Shown in pieces: positions 24,133 to 33,664 of a DNA stretch of 38,082 bases. Each line of letters begins with the position of its first letter. Within the stretch, counting starts at the first letter, position 1. The DNA is from Dinghuibacter sp964544695. GTDB taxonomy: Bacteria > Bacteroidota > Bacteroidia > Chitinophagales > Chitinophagaceae. The DNA lies in the NCBI GenBank assembly GCA_964544695.1, contig CAZJDB010000153.1, positions 1-38,082 on the forward strand, given 5' to 3'. The notes under the pieces are model-generated. The model searched no databases. It was not told the origin of the DNA and saw nothing but the letters and a program-made list of their open reading frames with translations. The translations under genes and the position numbers were made by a program.

Positions 24133-24997
24133 TGCGGCCCGGCTTCTGATCTCCGAGGTAAAGATAACCGCGGGGGGAAAACCTGAATTCATCAAACTCA
24201 ACCTCGTCCGTGTCCCTTTGCGCCTTGGGTTCGACGTGTTTGAAAAAGGAGAGATTTCCAAGGAGCGTGTCCAATGGCTGGTGGAAACCATCAAGGCCTA
24301 CAAGCACCTGTTGAATGTATACCAGGTGGAGCATATTATTGCCGCTGCCACTTCCGCCATGCGCGACGCCCGCAACTCCCCGGAGATTTTGCGCAAGGTC
24401 CGGATGGAAACGGGCATCGAAATCCGCGTCATCAGCGGCCAGGAAGAGGCCTCCGTCATCTACGAAAACCATATCGCTGAAAACCTTAACCGCGACGACG
24501 CCTATTTATATATCGATGTGGGCGGGGGGAGCACCGAACTGACCTTCTTCAGCAACAGCCGCCTGCAGTTCAAGGAGTCCTTTAACGTAGGCACGATCCG
24601 GCTCTTGAAGCAGCAGGTTACCGACAGCAGCTGGGACGAGATCAAAACGTTTTTGAGGAACCGCACCAAACCTTATCCCCATATCACCGCCATAGGCTCG
24701 GGGGGAAACATCAACAAAATCTTCTCCCTATCCAAGCGGAAGGATGGAAAAGCGTTACATATCGAGCTCCTCAAGGACTACCTGAAGGAATTGAGCAGTT
24801 TTTCGGTGGAGGAGCGCGTACGTCTCTATAAATTGAAGGAAGACCGGGCCGATGTGATCGTTCCCGCTTTGCAGATATACATCAATGTCATGCGCTGGGC
24901 CAATGTGGAAGAGATTTACGTACCCAAAATCGGGTTGGTCGACGGCCTTATCCAGCACCTTTATGATGAGAAATTTGTGAAAAACCTCATGTTTTAA
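24101..24997 (+). CDS. ppx: Exopolyphosphatase / Ppx-GppA family phosphatase (short form)
   Basis: A 298-residue member of the ASKHA Ppx/GppA family, releasing phosphate from polyphosphate ends or acting on pppGpp. The N-terminus KLAAIDIGSNAARLLI and phosphate-binding DVGGGSTELTFF are clear. It lacks the C-terminal HD-like domain of the 500-residue E. coli enzyme, as is usual in Bacteroidota. The start is a TTG at 24101 inside ppk1; no ATG would keep the conserved first strand. The 32-base overlap suggests coupled translation. Confidence 0.92.
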   Translation: MKLAAIDIGSNAARLLISEVKITAGGKPEFIKLNLVRVPLRLGFDVFEKGEISKERVQWLVETIKAYKHLLNVYQVEHIIAAATSAMRDARNSPEILRKVRMETGIEIRVISGQEEASVIYENHIAENLNRDDAYLYIDVGGGSTELTFFSNSRLQFKESFNVGTIRLLKQQVTDSSWDEIKTFLRNRTKPYPHITAIGSGGNINKIFSLSKRKDGKALHIELLKDYLKELSSFSVEERVRLYKLKEDRADVIVPALQIYINVMRWANVEEIYVPKIGLVDGLIQHLYDEKFVKNLMF

Positions 24998-25070
24998 GTC
25001 TTGGCGCGTAGCCCTTACTGACAACCTCCTGCCATAACCCTTGGCCTCCGATTTCCTGAAAAAAACCTCA

Positions 25071-25096
25071 GAAACTTTTGCGGTTTAAAAAGTTTC
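25071..25096. promoter_or_regulatory. 9-bp palindrome over the efflux promoter (operator candidate)
   Basis: GAAACTTTT (25071-25079) is the exact reverse complement of 25088-25096, with an 8-base centre. It covers the -33 box and part of the spacer of the efflux promoter, an ideal place for a dimeric repressor. No regulator gene adjoins the operon. Confidence 0.5.
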
Positions 25097-25109
25097 CTCC
25101 TTACTTTTG
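25077..25109 (+). promoter_or_regulatory. Promoter of the RND efflux operon
   Basis: TTTG (25077-25080), a 21-base spacer and TACTTTTG (25102-25109): both boxes match the Bacteroidota consensus exactly. The first ATG is 24 bases further on. Confidence 0.65.
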
Positions 25110-25133
25110 CCCTGAAAACATCAGAGAGATTAA

Positions 25134-26498
25134 ATGTTCGGTATGCATCAAATAAAACGCTTGGGACTCACTTTGTGCCTGGTCGCTTTCGCGGTTCTTT
25201 CTTCGAAGGCCCAGCTAACCTTGAAGGAATGTCTGCAATTCGCCCTGCAGCACAATCAGGACATTGCTATCCAGCGATACAATGAGCGGACGGGGGCCGA
25301 AAAGATCAAAGAGACAACTTCTCAGGCTTATCCACAGGTTAATGCGCTGGGTTTTCTGCAGGATAACGTGCAAAAGCAGGTGTTGGTGCTGCCGCCGAAC
25401 CTGGGCCCTGTCTTTGGCGTCAAGGGGCCCATCCCGATTTCGCTGACCTATCAGCTGACTGCCCAAGGGACCTTTACTCAAAAAATCTACGATCAAAGCG
25501 TCTTTACGGGCATCAAGGCGGCAAAGGCGGGCATGGACTATTATACGATGAACACCGCCCTGACCGAGACCCAGGTCATCGAAATGGTATCCCAGCTGTA
25601 TTTCCGCTACCAGGTTACCCTCACCCAGGTGGCCGTCCTTGACTCCAATATCGCGAATATCTCCAAGGTGGAATCTTCCACCCAGTCCCAGTTCGAGAAC
25701 GGACTGGCGCGCAAGATTGACGTGGATCGGTTGAAAGTCAACCTTGTCAACCTGCGCACGGAGCGGACAAGTCTGATCGATTCGATTTCGCAGCAGGGAT
25801 ACCAGTTGCGCTATTTTCTCGGGATGGGGATGGATGATCCACTGAGTCTGCTGCCGTTTTCGGCTGCGTCGGTCGAGTCGGAGATCGGTGTCGGCGTTTC
25901 GCTGGACAGCGGCATGAACCTGAACAACCGCCTGGAATATACGATCCTGAAAAAAGAAGCCCAACTGGAAGGCTACCAATTGAAGGCCAACAAGGCGGCT
26001 TTCTACCCAAGCGTGGACCTGCAGGGGTATTACTCGACCAACGGCGTGAGCGACAACTTCGACTTCATCGGGCACGGGACCACGGCCATCTGGTACCAGA
26101 CGGGGTACCTCACCCTCAACCTGAGGGTGCCCATTTGGGATGGGGGGGGACGCAGGTCGAGGGTACACCAGGCGCAAATCCTGATCGACCAATACAACAA
26201 ACAGGCGGAGCAGGCGGCTTCGCAATTGGACCTGGACTACCGGAACTCGAAAATCTATTTGCAAACCAGCATCAATACCATCCGCGCCCAAAAGGACAAT
26301 ATGGAACTTGCCCGGGAGGTCTACCTCGTCACCCAAAGCAATTACAACCAGGGCCTCAGTACCCTGACCGATCTGCTCGACGCGGAGAATTCCTTCCTGG
26401 CCTCGGAAAACAACTATAACGGCGCACTCCTTCAATATAAACTGGCCCAGATCGGACTGATCAAGGCAAACGGGAACCTCAAATCATTACTCAACTAA
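25134..26498 (+). CDS. TolC family outer-membrane efflux protein
   Basis: A 454-residue outer-membrane channel component. The signal peptide ends around SSKAQ, then LTLKECLQFALQHN begins the first of two TolC/OEP repeats. Long coiled-coil segments and ENRLEY/YNQGLSTLTDLLDAE-type wording near the end are typical. An in-frame second ATG at 25143 is an equally plausible start. It is first in a three-gene tripartite pump operon, 14 bases before the adaptor gene, and sits behind a strong promoter with an overlapping palindrome. Confidence 0.95.
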   Translation: MFGMHQIKRLGLTLCLVAFAVLSSKAQLTLKECLQFALQHNQDIAIQRYNERTGAEKIKETTSQAYPQVNALGFLQDNVQKQVLVLPPNLGPVFGVKGPIPISLTYQLTAQGTFTQKIYDQSVFTGIKAAKAGMDYYTMNTALTETQVIEMVSQLYFRYQVTLTQVAVLDSNIANISKVESSTQSQFENGLARKIDVDRLKVNLVNLRTERTSLIDSISQQGYQLRYFLGMGMDDPLSLLPFSAASVESEIGVGVSLDSGMNLNNRLEYTILKKEAQLEGYQLKANKAAFYPSVDLQGYYSTNGVSDNFDFIGHGTTAIWYQTGYLTLNLRVPIWDGGGRRSRVHQAQILIDQYNKQAEQAASQLDLDYRNSKIYLQTSINTIRAQKDNMELAREVYLVTQSNYNQGLSTLTDLLDAENSFLASENNYNGALLQYKLAQIGLIKANGNLKSLLN

Positions 26499-26512
26499 TT
26501 CGAAGTATAGTC

Positions 26513-27589
26513 ATGTCAAAGAAGATACTCAACACGCTGCTTACGATCGTCCTCATCGGCGCTGCCCTGGCTTTTATAGTCTACAAGCTGGGGGCCATCA
26601 AAAAGGAAAACGAAAAGAACACCGCCGTCGTCAAGGACAGCGGTACGGGCGCGGTGCCCGTGTTGACTTACGTGGCCCGGCTCGTTCCTTTCGATCCGCA
26701 TTTCGATGCCAACGGGAATTTCGTTCCGGTCAAATCGATTACCTACCTGGCACAGACCGCGGGGCAAATCACGTCACTCGATGTGGACTATGGCACGCGC
26801 GTACAGGAGGGACAGGTGATCGCCCGTCTGGATGACAAGCTGTTGCAGGCTGACCTGGAAAACGCCCAGACGAAGGTTTCCCAGACCGCTCTGGATTATA
26901 ACAGGTTGCAAAAAGCGCTTCCCGCGGGTGGGGTCACCCAAAAGCAAGTCGATGACGCCAAGTTCGCCAACGACCAGGCGATTGCTTCCCTGGAACAAGC
27001 CAAGAAGCGCGTCGGCGACACCTACCTCAAGGCCCCCATTTTCGGAGTGGTCAATAAGAAATACGTGGAAGTAGGTACCTACCTGGCGCTGGGCAATAAG
27101 ATCGTAGACATCGTCGACGTGGATCACCTGAAGCTGACGGTGAACGTCCCCGAAGGACAGGTGGTGGGCCTGCATGTAGGTGAAAAAGTCGATGTCACGG
27201 CCAACGTATTTCCGGAGGAGCACTACCCGGGCACGATTTCCTTCATCGCGGTTCAGGGCGACAACAACCTGAGCTACCCTGTAGATATACTTATTGGAAA
27301 TAAAGCGGCCAAGCCCATCCGGGCGGGCATGTACGGCACGGCGCACTTTACGTTGCCCCAGGAACAGCCCCTGATGCTGGTTCCCCGGTCTTCCTTCAAC
27401 GGGGGTGTGAACAGCGGGGAGATATATGTGATGAACTCGGGGGTCGCGCGCACGCGTCGCGTGGTTGCAGGCAGGATATTCGGGGATAGGGTGGAAGTTC
27501 GCGAGGGATTGAATGCCGGCGACACGGTGATTACCTCGGGACAAGTAAATCTTGTAGACGGGACCGCCGTGAGCGTCCAAAAACAATAG
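26513..27589 (+). CDS. RND efflux periplasmic adaptor (membrane fusion protein, HlyD/AcrA type)
   Basis: A 358-residue adaptor linking the inner-membrane pump to the TolC channel. One N-terminal membrane helix (about 5-25) is followed by a short coiled coil and lipoyl/barrel-sandwich halves (ITSLDVDYGTRVQEGQVIARLDD and TYLKAPIFGVVNKKYVEVG). A beta-barrel and the C-terminal membrane-proximal domain (VREGLNAGDTVITSGQVNLVDG) complete it. The hairpin-forming segment of about 70 residues is short. It is second in the operon; a 7-bp hairpin lies in the gap before the pump gene. Confidence 0.95.
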   Translation: MSKKILNTLLTIVLIGAALAFIVYKLGAIKKENEKNTAVVKDSGTGAVPVLTYVARLVPFDPHFDANGNFVPVKSITYLAQTAGQITSLDVDYGTRVQEGQVIARLDDKLLQADLENAQTKVSQTALDYNRLQKALPAGGVTQKQVDDAKFANDQAIASLEQAKKRVGDTYLKAPIFGVVNKKYVEVGTYLALGNKIVDIVDVDHLKLTVNVPEGQVVGLHVGEKVDVTANVFPEEHYPGTISFIAVQGDNNLSYPVDILIGNKAAKPIRAGMYGTAHFTLPQEQPLMLVPRSSFNGGVNSGEIYVMNSGVARTRRVVAGRIFGDRVEVREGLNAGDTVITSGQVNLVDGTAVSVQKQ

Positions 27590-27593
27590 CGAC

Positions 27594-27610
27594 CGGCCCC
27601 ACAGGGGCCG
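27594..27610 (+). repeat. Intercistronic hairpin between adaptor and pump genes
   Basis: CGGCCCC (27594-27600) pairs perfectly with 27604-27610 around ACA. It is followed by a run of A, not T, so it is not a terminator on this strand. It may tune mRNA stability or the level of pump relative to adaptor. Confidence 0.45.
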
Positions 27611-27623
27611 CAAAAAATTCGAC

Positions 27624-30600
27624 ATGCAAATTTCAAAAGTATCCATACAAAGGCCCACGCTGGTGGTCGTGTTGTTCAGCATCCTGACGCTGATGGGCCT
27701 GCTCAGTTACTTTTCGCTGAACTACGAGTTATTTCCGAAGTTCGCCACCAACGTCATTACCATTACGACGATCTACCCCGGGGCGGGTCCCGAGGAAGTG
27801 GAAAGCGACGTCACCAAGAAGATCGAGAACGCCGTGGCCGCCATGGAGAACGTGAAGAAACTGAGCGCCATCTCCAGCGATAACCTTTCGGTCATCACCA
27901 TCCAACTGACCACCAACGCCAACGCCGACATCTCCCTGGAGGACGCCCAGCGCCGGGTCAACGTTATCATCAGCGACCTCCCCACGGACGCCAAGACGCC
28001 GTCCCTGAACAAGTTCGACCTGAGCGACCTGCCCATCATAACGCTCTCAGCTTCGGCCAGCCTGGAAGCCACCAAGCTGTACGACATCATCAATCAAAAG
28101 ATACAGCCCCAGTTGTCGCGTCTCCCGGGTATGGCGCAGGTCACCCTCGTGGGTGGCTCCCAGCGCGAAATCCAGATCAATATGGACGCCAAGAAACTGG
28201 AGGCGTACCATTTGTCCCTGGCCCAGGTGCGCCAGATCGTGACCAACGCCAACCAGGAATTCCCCACGGGCGCGATCAAGACCGAATCCTCCAACATGGA
28301 AATCCGCCTGCAGGGGAAGATCGATAGCATTTCACAGTTGCGGAACCTGGTGTTGACCACGGCCGACGATGGTACACAGGTGCGCCTGTCCGACGTTGCC
28401 GACGTCCAGGACGGGATCAAGGACCACGACCAGATCGCGCGCGTGAACCGGGTGGACGCCATCGCCCTGCAACTCCAGAAGCAAACGGACGCCAACGCCG
28501 TGGAGGTGTCGGGGGAGGTCCAGAAGGCCATCGTCCAATTGGAAAAGGACTATGCACCCTACAAGCTTCACCTGGGTGTCGCCAACGATAGCAGCACCTT
28601 TACCCTGGACGCCGCCAACTCGGTCATCCGGGACTTGTTCATTGCGGTGCTCCTGGTGGCCGCGGTGATGTTGCTGTTCCTCCATACCATCCGGAACGCC
28701 TTCATTACGATGATATCCATCCCGGCTTCCCTGATTTCGACGTTTATCGGGATGAAGTTGTTCAATTATTCGCTGAACCTGATGTCCCTGTTGGGCCTGT
28801 CCCTGGTGGTGGGTATCCTCGTGGACGACGCCATCGTGGTCCTGGAGAACATCCAGCGCCATATGGAAATGGGGAAGAACAAGGTCCGCGCCGCCTATGA
28901 CGGCGTGTCGGAAATAGGCCTCACGGTCATGTCCATCACCCTGGTCATCGTGGTCGTGTTCCTGCCCATCTCCCTGACCAACGAGGTCGTGTCGCAGATC
29001 CTCCGCCAGTTTTGCGTGGTGGTCATGATCGCCACGGGCTTCAGCCTTTTGTCCTCTTTTACGATCGTGCCGTTGCTAGCCTCCCGGATCGGGAAATTGG
29101 AACACCTGACGGGAAAAAACATTTTCGAGAAGTTCCTGATGTGGTTTGAAAGGGGCTTGGATGGGTTTACGAACTGGATGAGTAATTTATTAAAGTGGTG
29201 TTTACGGCACAGGCTGGTGACGCTGGGAATCGCCACCGTGGTGCTGTTTTCGTCGTTTTACCTGTTAGGTGGCGGATTTATAGGTGGTGAGTTCATCGCC
29301 CAGGGGGACCGTGGACAGTTTATCGTCGCCCTTGAATTGCCCAAGGATGCCTCCGTGGAACAAACCAACCAGGCCACCATGAAGGCGGAGGCCTACCTGG
29401 ACAAACTACCCGAGGTCGTGACCATGATCACCGTCGTGGGGCAGGCCAGCGCCGATAACTTCGGCCAGGCCAACCAGGCTGTGCCGTATGAATCGCAGAT
29501 CACCGTGACCCTCGTGGATGAAAAACACCGCAAAGAATCGAGCGCCATATATGCCGCCCACGTCAAACAAGCCCTTGCCGCCCAACTTACCGGGGTCAAG
29601 GTGAAAACGCTGCCCGTGGACATCCTGGGTTCGGCCCAGGCCGCTCCCATTCAACTCGACGTCCTGGCCGCGGACCTGGACAGCGCGACGGCTTTTGCCG
29701 ACACCGCTCTTGCGGTGCTCAATACCATCGACGGGGTGACTGGAGCCAAGCTTTCCATGGAACAGGGAACTCCCGAAATCGACGTCCACCTGGACCGGGA
29801 CAAGATGTCCGCGCTTGGTTTGACTTTGGACCAGGTTGGTGCAACCATGCAAACCGCTTACCAGGGGACGGCCGACGACAGCCGCCTCAAGTTCCGGCAG
29901 GGGGCTTACGATTACGATATCAACTTACGCTTTGGGAAGTTCGACCGCCGGAATATCGGGGATGTATCGAACCTGGCCTTTGTCAACAACCGCGGCAGCC
30001 TCGTGCGCTTGTCCCAGTTTGCGACGGTGGTGGAAGGTTCGGGCCCCAGCGAGCTGGAGCGCCGCGACAAGAGCCCCTCCATATCGGTGCGCAGCCAGGT
30101 CATCGGACGCCCCTCGGGTACGGTGACGGCCGAGTTTGCGGCCAAATTGCTGAAGTTGCGCCGCCCCGTTGGCGTGACCTATATCTTCGCGGGGGACCAG
30201 GAAAACCAGGGAGACGCTTTCTCGACCCTGGGAGTCGCCCTGTTGATCTCCATCGTCGTGGTTTACCTCATCATGGTGGCCCTGTACGACAGCTATATCT
30301 ATCCCCTCGTGGTGATGTTCTCGCTGCCCATGGCCATCATCGGAGCTTTGCTGGCCCTGGCCCTGACCAATAATACGCTGAACATCTTCACCATCCTGGG
30401 TCTGATCATGCTCATGGGTCTGGTGGCCAAGAACGCCATCATCCTCGTGGACTTCGCCAATCAAAGCAAGGAGCAAGGGCACAGTACCTACGACGCCCTG
30501 GTGTTTGCCAACCACGCGCGTCTTCGCCCGATCCTCATGACCACGATCGCGATGGTCTTCGGGATGCTACCCATCGCCCTGGCCAAGGGCGGCGTGTCGG

Positions 30601-30830
30601 CCGTGGAGAACGGGCTGGCCTGGGTGGTTATCGGGGGCTTGATGAGCTCCATGTTCCTGACCCTGATCGTCGTGCCCGTCATCTATAGCCTGGCCGATGG
30701 ATTCATGCGGCGGTTCCACCTGGGCCATCCGGAGAAGAAGAAACAGATCATGGCTGCCATGACTGAAGAACCTTCGGGTAACGGGCAGACGGTTACTCAG
30801 CCCGTAGGGCATCCGCAGGGTTCGCACTAA
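27624..30830 (+). CDS. RND family efflux transporter permease (HAE1/AcrB-like)
   Basis: A 1068-residue proton-driven inner-membrane pump with the usual 12 helices and two large periplasmic loops. The proton-relay acids are D401-D402 in GILVDDAIVVLENI (AcrB D407/D408), and the partner lysine K936 is in LVAKNAIILVDFANQ (AcrB K940). It begins MQISKVSIQRPTLVVV, the normal first helix. The last 35 residues form a polar cytoplasmic tail. Its final 38 bases overlap the end of the convergent FtsX-type permease gene, so part of that tail is encoded opposite another gene. Substrates (drug, detergent or metabolite) cannot be predicted. Confidence 0.97.
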   Translation: MQISKVSIQRPTLVVVLFSILTLMGLLSYFSLNYELFPKFATNVITITTIYPGAGPEEVESDVTKKIENAVAAMENVKKLSAISSDNLSVITIQLTTNANADISLEDAQRRVNVIISDLPTDAKTPSLNKFDLSDLPIITLSASASLEATKLYDIINQKIQPQLSRLPGMAQVTLVGGSQREIQINMDAKKLEAYHLSLAQVRQIVTNANQEFPTGAIKTESSNMEIRLQGKIDSISQLRNLVLTTADDGTQVRLSDVADVQDGIKDHDQIARVNRVDAIALQLQKQTDANAVEVSGEVQKAIVQLEKDYAPYKLHLGVANDSSTFTLDAANSVIRDLFIAVLLVAAVMLLFLHTIRNAFITMISIPASLISTFIGMKLFNYSLNLMSLLGLSLVVGILVDDAIVVLENIQRHMEMGKNKVRAAYDGVSEIGLTVMSITLVIVVVFLPISLTNEVVSQILRQFCVVVMIATGFSLLSSFTIVPLLASRIGKLEHLTGKNIFEKFLMWFERGLDGFTNWMSNLLKWCLRHRLVTLGIATVVLFSSFYLLGGGFIGGEFIAQGDRGQFIVALELPKDASVEQTNQATMKAEAYLDKLPEVVTMITVVGQASADNFGQANQAVPYESQITVTLVDEKHRKESSAIYAAHVKQALAAQLTGVKVKTLPVDILGSAQAAPIQLDVLAADLDSATAFADTALAVLNTIDGVTGAKLSMEQGTPEIDVHLDRDKMSALGLTLDQVGATMQTAYQGTADDSRLKFRQGAYDYDINLRFGKFDRRNIGDVSNLAFVNNRGSLVRLSQFATVVEGSGPSELERRDKSPSISVRSQVIGRPSGTVTAEFAAKLLKLRRPVGVTYIFAGDQENQGDAFSTLGVALLISIVVVYLIMVALYDSYIYPLVVMFSLPMAIIGALLALALTNNTLNIFTILGLIMLMGLVAKNAIILVDFANQSKEQGHSTYDALVFANHARLRPILMTTIAMVFGMLPIALAKGGVSAVENGLAWVVIGGLMSSMFLTLIVVPVIYSLADGFMRRFHLGHPEKKKQIMAAMTEEPSGNGQTVTQPVGHPQGSH

Positions 30831-33132
30831 TGGCTTTCAGGCCCCTTTGGCCGATGGTCAGCAGGGCTATAACCGCGGCGCCCGCTCCCGCGCAGGCGAA
30901 TAGCCACCAGGGTATGTTCGTCCGGTACGCATAGCGTTCCAGCCAGGCATGCATGGCAGTCCAGGCAAGGGGGGAGGCGACGAGCACGGCAATTCCGATA
31001 GGGTAGGTGAAATCCTTCGTGAGTAATCCCAGCAGGTGGCTTTTGCTCGCGCCCAGCACTTTTCTGATGCCCAATTCCTTTGTTCTCTGTTCGGCCACGT
31101 AGCTGGCCAGGCCAAAGAGGCCCAGGCAGCTGATGATGATACTCAGGGCTGCGAAAAACGCAGCCAGGGTACCCGTGCTTTGCTCGGCGGCGAACTTGGC
31201 ATCGTATTCATCGTCCGCAAAGTGGTAATCGAAAGGGACCTGGGGGTATATTTTGTGGAAAGCGGAGGCAACGGCAGGTATCTCGCCGGGTTTGAGCTTT
31301 ACGTAAAGCCAGTTTTTATATCCCCTGGTGTAGAAGATGGTAGGAAAGGGCGTTTTAAAGGGAGACTCCATCACCATATCCCTGATCACGCCGATAATCT
31401 GGTAAGATTGTTTTCGCCAGGTGATGGTTTCGCCCAGGGGATGGGTCATCCCGAAGACCTTGACGGCGGCTTCGTTGATGACCAGCTTGTCCGAGTCCTG
31501 CACCTCGAAATCGCGCCCCTGCGTGAAACGCCACCCGACCGTCTTTCCATAGTCATCGCTGACCGCCAGGGTCCCGAAGTCTATTTTGTCCGTTCCCGGG
31601 TTTCCTTTCCATACCACCCCTTCATTTTCCATTTGGATCATCGTGAGTGGAGTGACCGAAGCGGCTACGTTTTGGACCTTCCCCGTTTCTTCCAGCGCCT
31701 GTTTCAGGACGTCGAATTTGTTATCGAAGTTTAGGCGCATGGTGATCAGCCCGGTTTGATCATACCCCATCGGTCTGTCTTTGGCGTATTGCACCTGTCG
31801 GTACACCACCAGTGTCGCAATGATCAGGGTGATGGTCACGGTAAATTGGACCGCCACCAGGAATTGCCTGGGTCGGGAGGCTTTGGTTTTAAAGGAACCT
31901 TTCAGGACTTTGGCGGGGGCAAAGCCGGAGAGGTAGAATGCGGGGTAACTGCCAGCGATCAGGCCCGTCAGGAGGGTTGTGGCGACGCCCGCCAGCCAGA
32001 AGACGCCGCTTGCCCAGGGGATGCGCATGTCTTTGGCCGCGATGTGGTTGAACGCAGGCAGGAGCAGCCAGGTCAGGAGGATGGCTATGAGGTATGCAGT
32101 TACGGCAATGAGTTCCGATTCGATCAGGAATTGGGTGACGAGCTGACTTCTCCGTCCGCCGGTCACCTTACGCACGCCGATCTCCCTGGCCTTTTTGACG
32201 TTCATGACCGTTCCCAGGTTCATGAAGTTGATGCACGCCAGCAGGAGCACGAAGGCCCCGATCAACCCGTAAAACCAAAGGAAGGACATCTGGTCACCCG
32301 CCTCGATCACCCCGCGGTCGAAACGGTTGTACAAGTGCCAGCGTGACATTGGGTATAGGAATATGCGGGGCTTTCCCTGGGCTTCCTCTTTGTCGACGTG
32401 CATTAATTTGAGGTCCCGGATTTGACGGTCGACCTGCGCTATGGATACGCCGGGTTTGAGTTGGACATATACGTTCATGAAATTATCCGACCAATCGGTG
32501 TTTTGCATCCATGAATTGCCGGGGAGGGACATCCAGAGATCCCACGTAGACACGTAGGTCATGATGTGTAGGTCGGAGGAGAGGGGGATGTCTTCGTAAA
32601 CACCGGTGACGGTGGCGGGTTGGCCGTTGCTGAAAGTGAGGGTTTTTCCTATCGGGTCTTCTTCGCCGAAGAGGCGTTGGGCCAGGGATTGGTTGATTAG
32701 TATACTGTTTCTGCCTTGCAGGCTTCCGCTAATCATCCGCAGACTGAACAGGTCCGGCCCACCCGGCTGCATGAAGGCGCCCTTTTGGGTAAAGTGCTTG
32801 TCTTTATAGGAGAGGATCTGCTCTTCCCCTATGAAGGAGGACAGGACGACCCTTTCGAAATCCTCGTTGTAGTTTTCCTTGAGCGTCATGGCCAGCGGCA
32901 GGGATTGGGAAAACCCCGATCCCGTCAGCCCTTTCCACGTTTCCATCCTCCCCACGCGCGCGATCCGGTCGTAGTGGCCATGGTACCGGTTAAACGTCAG
33001 TTCATCTTTTATCCAGAAAGCGATCAGCCCGACCACGGTCAGGCCCAGGGCTAAACCTCCGATGTGGAGGAAAGCAAAGGCGCGGCCACGGCGCAGGGAA
33101 CGCCAGGCGGTTTTGAAGTAGGTTGTCCACAT
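30793..33132 (-). CDS. FtsX/MacB-type ABC transporter permease without its own ATPase
   Basis: A 779-residue membrane protein. One N-terminal helix (about 20-42) precedes a MacB-like periplasmic core domain, then three helices of a first FtsX unit containing INFMNLGTVMNVKKAREIGVRK. A second periplasmic domain and a final FtsX unit with LFGLASYVAEQRTKELGIRK follow. Bacteroidota carry many such doubled permeases in antimicrobial-peptide or lipoprotein export roles. No ATP-binding subunit gene adjoins, so the partner must be elsewhere. Its gene ends inside the end of the RND pump gene (30793-30830, tail to tail) and is divergent from the YcxB-like gene (49-base gap). Confidence 0.93.
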   Translation of the reverse strand: MWTTYFKTAWRSLRRGRAFAFLHIGGLALGLTVVGLIAFWIKDELTFNRYHGHYDRIARVGRMETWKGLTGSGFSQSLPLAMTLKENYNEDFERVVLSSFIGEEQILSYKDKHFTQKGAFMQPGGPDLFSLRMISGSLQGRNSILINQSLAQRLFGEEDPIGKTLTFSNGQPATVTGVYEDIPLSSDLHIMTYVSTWDLWMSLPGNSWMQNTDWSDNFMNVYVQLKPGVSIAQVDRQIRDLKLMHVDKEEAQGKPRIFLYPMSRWHLYNRFDRGVIEAGDQMSFLWFYGLIGAFVLLLACINFMNLGTVMNVKKAREIGVRKVTGGRRSQLVTQFLIESELIAVTAYLIAILLTWLLLPAFNHIAAKDMRIPWASGVFWLAGVATTLLTGLIAGSYPAFYLSGFAPAKVLKGSFKTKASRPRQFLVAVQFTVTITLIIATLVVYRQVQYAKDRPMGYDQTGLITMRLNFDNKFDVLKQALEETGKVQNVAASVTPLTMIQMENEGVVWKGNPGTDKIDFGTLAVSDDYGKTVGWRFTQGRDFEVQDSDKLVINEAAVKVFGMTHPLGETITWRKQSYQIIGVIRDMVMESPFKTPFPTIFYTRGYKNWLYVKLKPGEIPAVASAFHKIYPQVPFDYHFADDEYDAKFAAEQSTGTLAAFFAALSIIISCLGLFGLASYVAEQRTKELGIRKVLGASKSHLLGLLTKDFTYPIGIAVLVASPLAWTAMHAWLERYAYRTNIPWWLFACAGAGAAVIALLTIGQRGLKAISANPADALRAE

Positions 33133-33169
33133 GATTTTAGGATACCTCCCGGGTTAAAAATAGTTACAT

Positions 33170-33177
33170 TAATTTTG
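33170..33177 (+). promoter_or_regulatory. Possible -7 box of the YcxB-like/rlmB/HMG-CoA lyase unit
   Basis: TAATTTTG matches TAnnTTTG exactly, but it ends only four bases before the ATG at 33182 and no -33 box is visible. If real, the transcript would be leaderless or nearly so. Confidence 0.3.
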
Positions 33178-33181
33178 CAGG

Positions 33182-33664
33182 ATGGATTTTTCCGTTACCG
33201 TGCACCTCAGCCGGCGTGAGTTTGTCCGGATGAGCATTCTCCGGACCTATACCAGTCCTGTCATCAGGGTCCTGACCGCTATTGGGGTTGCCGCGTTGAT
33301 ATTTGGCTGTTTGCAAATCTCCGATGTGATACCCCGTTACTCGGGGGTATACCCGACGCTGTTCATTGGGTTTTATTTTGCGATAGCCTTTCCCGTTTTT
33401 AACGCCTGGATGGCGGCGCGCAATTACAAGGTCAGCTCTTATATTTCGCGGCCCGTGACCTATTCGTTTTCGTCCGAGGGACTTGCACTGAATGTCGCAG
33501 AGGGGGTGCTGCCCTGGAGCGCGGTGGTTCGGGTTCAGCGGGTAGGACGCTTCCTGCTGTTGTACACGAATAAGGTTTCGGCCTTCGTGTTTCCGGCGGG
33601 GGCTTTTACGGAGGAGCAAATCGACTTTGTGCGTTCCCGGGTAATGCCGAATTTTGCACGATGA
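33182..33664 (+). CDS. YcxB-like small membrane protein
   Basis: 160 residues. Two hydrophobic helices lie near 37-55 and 60-78, followed by a C-terminal beta-rich segment (YSFSSEGLALNVAEGVLPWS ... VFPAGAFTEEQIDFVRSRV) that matches the YcxB-like domain family. Function is unknown in that family. Its stop overlaps the start of the rRNA methyltransferase gene as ATGA, so it is cotranscribed with a housekeeping gene, which says little about its role. Confidence 0.75.
   Translation: MDFSVTVHLSRREFVRMSILRTYTSPVIRVLTAIGVAALIFGCLQISDVIPRYSGVYPTLFIGFYFAIAFPVFNAWMAARNYKVSSYISRPVTYSFSSEGLALNVAEGVLPWSAVVRVQRVGRFLLLYTNKVSAFVFPAGAFTEEQIDFVRSRVMPNFAR

Noticed and set aside
25215..26435. 406-codon open frame opposite the TolC gene
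   Set aside because: Shadow frame on GC-rich DNA; no recognisable motif, and the plus-strand gene is complete.
27594..27610. Terminator between adaptor and pump genes
   Set aside because: The stem is followed by A residues, and the pump gene has no other visible promoter; cotranscription is more likely.
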